DNA of 64,000 nt from Angiostrongylus vasorum. Lineage: Eukaryota; Nematoda; Chromadorea; Rhabditida; Metastrongylidae. This document shows, one piece after another, positions 39,201-48,200 of this stretch. Under the pieces are notes generated by a model. That model was not told where the DNA came from. It ran no database searches and saw only the letters and a list, made by a program, of their open reading frames with translations. Location of the stretch: assembly GCA_018806985.1 (NCBI GenBank), contig JADANN010000434.1, positions 1,364,001-1,428,000 on the forward strand. The letters are read 5' to 3'. Both the position numbers and the translations under genes were made by a program. Position 1 is the stretch's first letter; every line of letters starts with the position of its first letter.

Positions 39201-42200
39201 GGAAGCGAAACCCTACGATGACAGACTGTTGCATTCCTGTCGACCCTTTTTCTGATAACAACCACAACTCAGTAGTCATCCAGCATTGTCATGGACGAAA
39301 AGATCATCGATTCAAGGGAAAAAAAACAACTCCTTTTTGATACCGGACTACAGCACACATGTAGTCAACCAACATTCAGGCCAACCACAATGTAATGTCT
39401 ATGAAACCCCCAACATTTCCACTTTACCACTAACTAGACATTCGACAGACTTAGACAGACCAATAAGAAAAGGAACTGGATGACCAGTTGATTGATGCAG
39501 ATGGCCAGTTATCTGAAACGATACTCTGGCTGGTGACTGACGATTTATGTGGTCCATCCGCCGTCGCCATATTATTTGATAGATGATGGTTGTGTGAATG
39601 TTGTAAATGCCAACAGCAGCGGCTGTCCCTTTTTGTGAAAGGCACAACTATTAAGCAGATGATGATGAACATGATGTCAGGAATTCAGTTCGCTACTTCC
39701 TCGTTCATTCTTTTTTTCTGGTACAAACGCAGATGAGAGCGAAGCAGATTGAAATAGAAGTGTTCATGGGAAAGTCGAAGAAGGAAAAAATGCTATAATC
39801 CACCTATAGAAGAATCGACCTGCTTGGGTTCTATCGTACATAATGTTAAGGTGAGCTGTTAATCTATTCACAAGGAAACGTGACACTTCTATTTGAACAA
39901 ACTGATGCTTGCCGACGGTTGGTGATAGCTGTCTGTCTGTCTGTCTGTCTGTGTGTACGTGATTTCCCGTAAGCAAACAAATCGCATCTCTTACTCGTCT
40001 CGATCAACGTCTTCAAGCAGTAAATCGATCAAAAAAATCGGTCGATTCCCATCAAAATCATCTACTATTCGGAAGTGCTTGTCGACTATGCAGTAACAGA
40101 TTCAGTAACACTGCGCTCACCAAGTAGCCCACATTCAAGACCATCTCCTTTCTAATCAAGAGAAATTGAATTCAGAAGGATGAATGAAGCCGTTTCAAAT
40201 CTAAATGAACATGATTAAAATATCATTTTGCAGATACAAAACGGAGGGAGCAGCAGCACACAGCCAAAATGTTGCAGTTTACAACTTCGTAAACGAGGGA
40301 AAAAAAAACCCTCCAATGCGGCCTAAAGCGTCTACAAATCGAATTACATTCCAGAATTCACGATTCAAATCCAATATCATCAAATCTAGTAACATCTGAA
40401 ACCTCCGACCATCGTACATAACCCTGTCGTCGGGAGAATGAACTTCAGCTGATTCACTGATTTTAATGGATTCGCAGTTTACAACATGAAACCAACTGCT
40501 GAATGAACTATAGAGCGGGGAAGCTACAAAAGAAATTTATGCTATGAACTTCTGAAGCAATTCACTTCGTTCTTTCATGACCATTATAGCATTAGCTAAG
40601 GAGTTTTTTTCTTTTTGGGCTAAAAGTGAGGCCAAAAGTGTTAAGTACTTATGAAGAGCTAGGCCGTTTTCCGTCAATCTGTGTACTATTCATCTCTTCA
40701 ACTAATGGAGTTGTGGATGGGAATAGCTGTTCAGCAACATTGACCATAGCGCTTATCTGGTTCTGATGTGAAGCAGTACAGGTGCTTTTCGGCTTTCATT
40801 TACAAAGTTCATTGCGAACGGCTCTAACATTTCTTGCACCTTCTGAACCCGTACACCATCCGTTTTTCATGGACAACCGTAATGTAATAATCGATATCAG
40901 AAAAGTGGACGGACAGTACAGCATAAAACGCTCCCCCTTATCTACTGAATCCGTCTAGAAACGATCTTTAGTGTTGATTCGACTAGCAGAGTACTGTACT
41001 CGAGACGGTGTGCAACGTAAGAAGTTCGCCTGCAAAATCAACCATTATCCGGTTGATAGCACAGTGCAGAAGTTCAAGACCCTCCGAGGACTGCCCAACA
41101 CTCTAAGCGCCGACGAAATGATAAGAGATGTTCGACCTACTACTATACAACAACTACACTGTTCAGCTTTTACCATATTTCTAACTATAGTTCTGAACTC
41201 TAGCAAGAACCCTCAATTACGTGCAATGGAGCTTTTGCAAGTAAGGACAAAGCCAGTACTCATTATTTGAGAAAATGTCAGCTATTACTGATATGTGACA
41301 AGATAATCGGTCGAGTGATAAAAAAAGGGCTATCTCAGGTATTCAGTCGGTCAGCTCTCGTTCTTTCTACAATGAAAATAAAAATTCTTCTTGGCTTAAA
41401 ATGGCCTTCTAAGCCTAAAATATAGGCGCAACGGCTAGATTTGTGCTCAGATCTCTCTGGTCCCAATTCCTTACGTGAAAGTTTTATGACAAGAAAGAAC
41501 TAATCGACTAGCAATTAAATTACTTGGATGGAATATTGCACACATGAGAAACTAAACATCAAACAAAATTAATGACTAATATGGTAACCAGGTAGAACCA
41601 AAGAACAAAATAGTTTCTCGGACCTTAAGAAACGACCCTATAAAAAAGAGTTATCTATGGGCATATGATAAGGCAATTAGCGTTTTTTTCATTGTTAGAT
41701 GAAAATTAACTGTCTACACAAAGGTGTCACAACGAAAGTTACGTCATCCAGATAGCAAGAATGTTCGAGCGCCGATCGATAGCTATCAAATACAGATCGA
41801 GGAAGCATTTGCTTATAAAAAGGCTTCAAACAACGGGCAAGCTGATGTTTAACTGAAGTGCAAATGTTGCGCTCTGGCCGTTAAGTAAACCAGTTCAGCA
41901 TGGAGTTTCTCTAAGACAAAATCTGCACTTCCACTGATAAACTGTTTCTGATCAAGAAGTTTCAGCATCTCCCCATGTGTAAATGAATTTAGTTTCACTA
42001 TTTTCCTTCCCAACTTCAAGACTGGTTAAAAACACTGAGATCAGTGAAAATCGATAAAGTTTCGTAGTTACATTTAAATAGGACTTAGATGCCGCTAAAG
42101 AAAGATTTATTGTTTCGGCAAAAACCAATCTCTTTCATCAAACTCGGGTTTAACGAATATCCTCGTAAGTGTGTGGGCCCATATTTCAGGACTTACGACC

Positions 42201-45200
42201 TCCCGCATTCAAAAGAAAACTGTGGATAAGATATGTCTATGGCGGAACAGTTTTATTCCCAAATATGCATAGAAAAGTTTGCATTAGGCAAGGATGTTGT
42301 GTGTTAGCGAATAATCCATTGCTGATTGGTCCTCAACCCACCCTCCACCCGAGCCCATCGCCTCTCCGCATCATCGAGACCACCTAGGGGAAAAAAATCA
42401 CCATGCAGTCAAAGACACTGCTCAAGAATTCGCTGTTTGCAGAAATTTGATCCCAAACGTACTTCATTTTCGTGGAAACGAAAGCATTCGAATGGTGTCT
42501 ATTCCGAGAAGATATTGATTTTCGCCAAGTCATGGAAGTTTAAAGTTCTTTAGCGCTGTGAAATCTGTCGGAAATTTTCGGCCCGACATTTCTTATGCCA
42601 GATGAGAGCACAGACAGGAAAACAGAAAGGGAATGAAGAACAAGGACTAGCGGCAAGATGAGGACTAACAGAAGGAAATCCGTGCTGTTCAATTCACCAC
42701 GGTAATTAAACTTTATCAGCAAACTGAGCAAATGGAGACATTCGCACCGCAGTCGGTGATTAGTGCAAGAGAGTCAGCAACGATTAAAAACTGAATTTCA
42801 TATGCAGAAAACTTTAAACCGTGGTTCCATATAAATCTGGAAAAAATCTGCATCATGGAAAAAATCTCGGAGTCAATCTCTGAAAACGGAGTCCGTTGGA
42901 CGCAAATGCCAATCAAACGATACCCTCCCATCCGGAGGTTTCCACTATCAAACGATACTAAGTAATAAGTCTGGTCGGACCTGAACGACGTAGGCGGTGG
43001 GACTACGAGAGCGGCGATGAAAGATACGAGCGTGTCGGAGAGCCGAGACGGATGATGCGGGAGCTGAGGGTGTCTGGGGAGAAAGGCCGCCAGCCGTCCG
43101 GCGGCCCCCCGACGCGGCGGGAGACGGACGGCAATGCGACCGACCGCCGGCGACCGGCCGAGCGCGCCAGGGATTCGTGGCGGGCGAAAATCGCGCCCAC
43201 TCCCCTTTCCCACTTCCGAGGCATGCCGGCGTGCTACGCTTGTCACATAGCTGATTACAGATGGTACCACTGGTACCAGACGAGTTCAAAATTCCAATGT
43301 TCCATGTGGAATCTGACATCCACATGAAAACATCTGCTTATATGAGCACATCGTGACCGGGGCACGCGTAGCGCAGTGGCAGTGAGTAGAGATGTCCTGT
43401 GATATACAACTGCTTATTGGTTCAATCCCGCGCTTTCGGTTTACCAAGTCTTCCATCATTCCGGAGTCACTAAATTGGTATCAGAGTTATCTAGGGGGAT
43501 AACAGCAATGACTTGAAACATCGATTGGTTACCGCTACTGATTCTTATAGGCCATATTTGCATTCAGTCATCTCTGCTTGATGAAGTCGACTTCATGTCG
43601 CACCCCTTAGGGACTGATCAACGCCGAGAGCTTTATGCTCTTTATGCTCTTTATGAAGAACATGAAATTATAAAGGATAAAGGATAGTGCTGTCGGGGTT
43701 GATCGATCCCCTGAGGGATGCGCCATACATTCGACTTCATTAAGCATCGTCTGAGGTGAATGAATGCATGTTTGGCTTATACATTGATTCGCGGTGGTCT
43801 ACCGTTGTATCGAGTCAGTGCTGCTATCCTCCCAGACAAGTTGGGTACCAACAGGTACCAATTTGTCGACCCCGGATGGAATGAAGACTTAGTGACTGTG
43901 GGGCGCGTGATCGATCCCGTGCGTACTTCACGGTGCTTCTAATCACTGTGCTACATTCACCCGTAACACGAAATTATAAGAAAAAATGATTAAGACAATC
44001 ACTGAACGTTGCGCAATCGTGAAAATGTCCAATGTCGTGAGTCTTAGGAATAGCAAAAAATTGTCCAACAAGGAGTAGGTTAGGATTAACGCAAAAACTT
44101 AGCAGCCTTCGAACAGAGGGATGATGAACTGATTCTTAGTAATTAACAGACATTGCAAAAAATAAGAAGGAAAGTGAGACACCGAATTCTGAGGTGGAAA
44201 TGTATAAAACTGTCATCATCGTCGAATACACTGATTTGGTGGAATTCGCAAATATCATAATATAAATGCCTCGGAACAGAAATTGTTCATTCGTCATCGA
44301 CAAGACGTTTTTTAGCTCAACACCAGACAACTCTCCTATCGTAATGCTTCAATTCACAGACAGTACCGAGTTATCACGTTCGTGCATTCTCGTCACTCTG
44401 CGAACAACACGAGCACAAAGACAGAACACTCGATGGGTAGCTACCACGTCTGGCTGGCCACCTCGGGATGCTCTCAAGATTGCACTCAACCTTCTGTGTT
44501 CTTCAACCCTACGTGGACGCGCGGAAACCAAAGTACACGCCACTTTTATAGACGACGCTGTCAGTGCGATAAACTCACATAGGGGTTCACTCCAACATAC
44601 TCAGCTCTAAGAAGGAAAAGTACACACCAGAAGATGAATGCCGTTAGTGCTGTCGTGCAGTAACGGGAGAGTAAGCAGTTGGTAAAGAATGCAGTCAGAA
44701 TTGTGAGGAAATTTTAAAATGAATTGCTTGTCTTAGCTAATTCCAGATAAAATACTGCTCCTTCATCTACTTTCTGGTATGAAACGATTTCTCGCATTTT
44801 TTCACTTAAGAGAAATGGTAATGTATAGCCATCGTTAGTAAGTAGAATTGGGTTCAGAAATTTAATACAGCAGAATGCGCCAAAAAAAGTAGCACTCAAT
44901 ACTAACCCAGGGAGAAGGTTCAGGACTGATATTTTTTAAATTTCCACTCCATTCATAGCTTCACGCACCGCATAGTTTCATAGCCGAAAACTTTCACACT
45001 TGGCATTATACTTTGCACTAACGGACGAACGAATAGCGCTTATCAATTCTACTATTGTGAACAAATAAAAAGAGCTTAATTAATGACTGCAACTGTTAAT
45101 TTCATCTCTGATAGATGACTTTTTGACAGAAGAAGTGTTTCGAGCGCTAAGAGATTTCAGGAAGCAATAAAGTTCGGTTTAAGCGTAAAGAGACAAAAAG

Positions 45201-48200
45201 TTCAGATACTCGAGATCTATGCTATAACTGGATGATAATAAGAAAATCTCCTTGGTTTTCGGTGTTGCGATAAATGGCATGGTTTATCAACTTTTGCTCT
45301 AGATGTGCGCAAGTAGACGTTGACAGAAGAGCTCACAAGTGGTCAAGCGATTTCGAAAACTACCTTATTCACTAATATTAACGCATTCATGACAATGCGT
45401 ATTGATTTCATAGATGATGGCCAGTCGTGAGACGAGAAAAGCTATTTTCTGCACATCAAGATTTCCAGGAAAGAAAAAAAACAGGGTTTGCTGGGACAGG
45501 TTTGTACGTCTTTATGAGCCGCTCTTTTCGCTGCAAAAACTTATGCGTCATCGCATTCTTCAGTCAATAAGAATTAAGTGTCTCTGCGAATGTGTTGAAC
45601 GAAATGGTTCTTCAAGAGGTGGGCAGGAGGAATGGCATCGACCTGCTGGCGCTCGACTGCCATCTGCGTGACCGACGGTGCCGACCCTCCGGCGCCGTCC
45701 TCTTCGTCCTCCTCGGCTCGTCCTCCTCGCCCGATCCTCATCGCCGTCGTCCCGGCCATTCTCCTCGACGAGAAGTGATTTTTGGCCACTGCGCTCCGCC
45801 GGGCGGAAAAAACTGCGGTCGGCCAAAAACTCGGAGCACACCACGTGTTCAACAGATGATGGAAAATGACTCGAACGAGTTTTCTCAAAATTCAATCGGT
45901 TTTGCGAAGGAAATCACATCGGCAACAAATAGTAACTGTGGCTACGGTGGTACTGTAAAACTTTGCTACACAACTAAACCTCTTAATTTAAACCAGAAAA
46001 GAAATCTGAAGACATACTGCCATACACATGTATCTTCCTTAGCTGATGATGGCTGGAGAAATGTGAAGCAATCAATGAGTGAGTGCTGGAGGAGATTTAT
46101 CTTCACAGTGACATACTGCGAAGTTCTTGAAGCGCGTAACCTTTAGAAGGGAAAGTACAGAAACATTATATTTAATTTAATACTTCGTGTAGGCATTAAG
46201 ATGCTCGTCACCATATGGAATCGGTCAAGTGTAAAGTTCCAAGAACTTCTACACCAGTTTGTTTCTCTATTTAATGAATAAATAAAGGTCTCGGTAGCAC
46301 AAGTTACATATTTCTGCAAAGAGTCGAGAAAACGTGAAAATACTGGAGCATCAAACAGGCCTTCACTACATGATAAAAGGGATGTAATTAAAAATGCTGA
46401 GCGAAATTACTTGCAGAGCGGCAGCAAGGAGAAAAGCACTTCGAGCAGCTTCTTACGACCTGGTTCTGTTCTGGTGGACCAACTGATAATCTCAGAGACG
46501 CAAACGCTCCTAAGAAACTCACCGATTATTCTCAAGCGGAGATGGCAAGACAGTAGCCGACTTCACCTTGGCTTTCTTCTGAAGCTGTCTAGAATTTCGA
46601 AGAGCACTTTCACTGGCGCCAAACAGCACACTACTGACGACTATGGTGGGTGCAGTGAGAACTGCCAGCCCACGTGTCTCATGCAACATTTGTTCGTTCG
46701 CACAGAGCTTCGCTCCCCCATTGCCTCGTTATATTGCCCAACCCCTCCATAGACATCGCAGCGCTCGGCTTTATTCCCTAATCACGAATGTCCCTTCGGA
46801 AAGGTTCTTCAGCGAGGAAATCGATCAGTGACTTGATATCTTGGAAATATACCGAGCTGTCAGGCGGTTGCAATCAAGAACATCGTGGTCTGTTAGGGTA
46901 TCCTAGAGATATTGGGCACTTGACAGGTTCTCCGCTACCACTATACTCAGTATTGAATGTAATATCAGATGCCTTGACTACCTGTGGTTTAATTGACCAG
47001 ATTTGCAAATTTTCCCTACGTAAACCAAGAAAGTCTAGCATATCAATCCTAGATTTCAATATCCTTTCTTAGTAATAAAAAGTGCCCAAGCGCTTAATCG
47101 CGACGAAAAACGGAAACGTTGTATAGGTTCCAACGAGCGTGTTTGATGTATTCGTCATAGGATCCAACATTACGAAACACGTAACACTCAAAGCGGTGAG
47201 TAAATCTTGGATCATGGCTTCTCCAGAGTTCAACTTTCGCTCGTCAGATCCCGCCAATCGCAACATTTTCGGATCTTCATTACTTTTACTTTCTTCTAAA
47301 TCAAAGTTTCTTAATGTTAACCATCTGTTTTCTGCCTACTACAATTTTTCACGGCAGGGCATGATGTTGGATACAACCACAACGATGCTGAGATATTCCC
47401 AAAACTTGGACCCCAGGCCAGATCGAACCACGATTATCCTTTCCGGGGGCTTGCGTATTACAAACTGCACCATCGAGGGCCTCGCTCTGCGTTTCTCTCA
47501 ACTAGTTTTCTACCTAGTGCTGCTATAAATTCCTTCCTTCCACTCTCAGATGTGAACACAATAAAAGAAAACTAGCGCTAAAAATCACCTAGGGCCAAAA
47601 CAAACGGAAAGTTATTAAGAAGTGAAAAATATGGATTACCTTCTATCTTCTACGTTGGATGCAGTAAGAAGATTAGTGGACTTTAAATTTCTAAAGCAGG
47701 AAGAACATGAGCAATATGGAGAAAGTAATGGACAGGAGTGCAAATGAATGCGTCCCCCGCTTCTTAATCATTCTGGGTTTTTCTTCACGTGTCATACGGA
47801 ATAATATATTGTGTCAGGAAAAGCAGTTGTCACGAAATGAAATATCTGTCCAATTAGACGGCATTGTTAATAAATGACAAGTGCAGAAGAAGAAGGAGAA
47901 GCAAATATCCATTGTCTTAATCTTTCTTTCCTGTCGGACATTCAGGTCAGAAAGTTCACCTATTGGAAACCCCTTCACCAGTGTGTTTCAATATTTTGCG
48001 TTGGAAGACGAAAGGAATTCACCTCGTTCACAGTTTTCTCTCCCTTGTCGCCCACTGAGTGTCATGTTCTCCGCTCTACCTACACATCTGAGAACAGTCT
48101 GTACACCTGTTACTGTCTGCTTATATAAAGTTTGTTTTCTCCTTCGTCTTGCTTCCTGATTCCACCTCTGTATATTCATTGTTCTTTTTCTTTAATTGGC

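Noticed and set aside
45592..46146. 184-codon plus-strand open frame, the longest on that strand
   Set aside because: First half is GC-island composition, second half has no conserved character.
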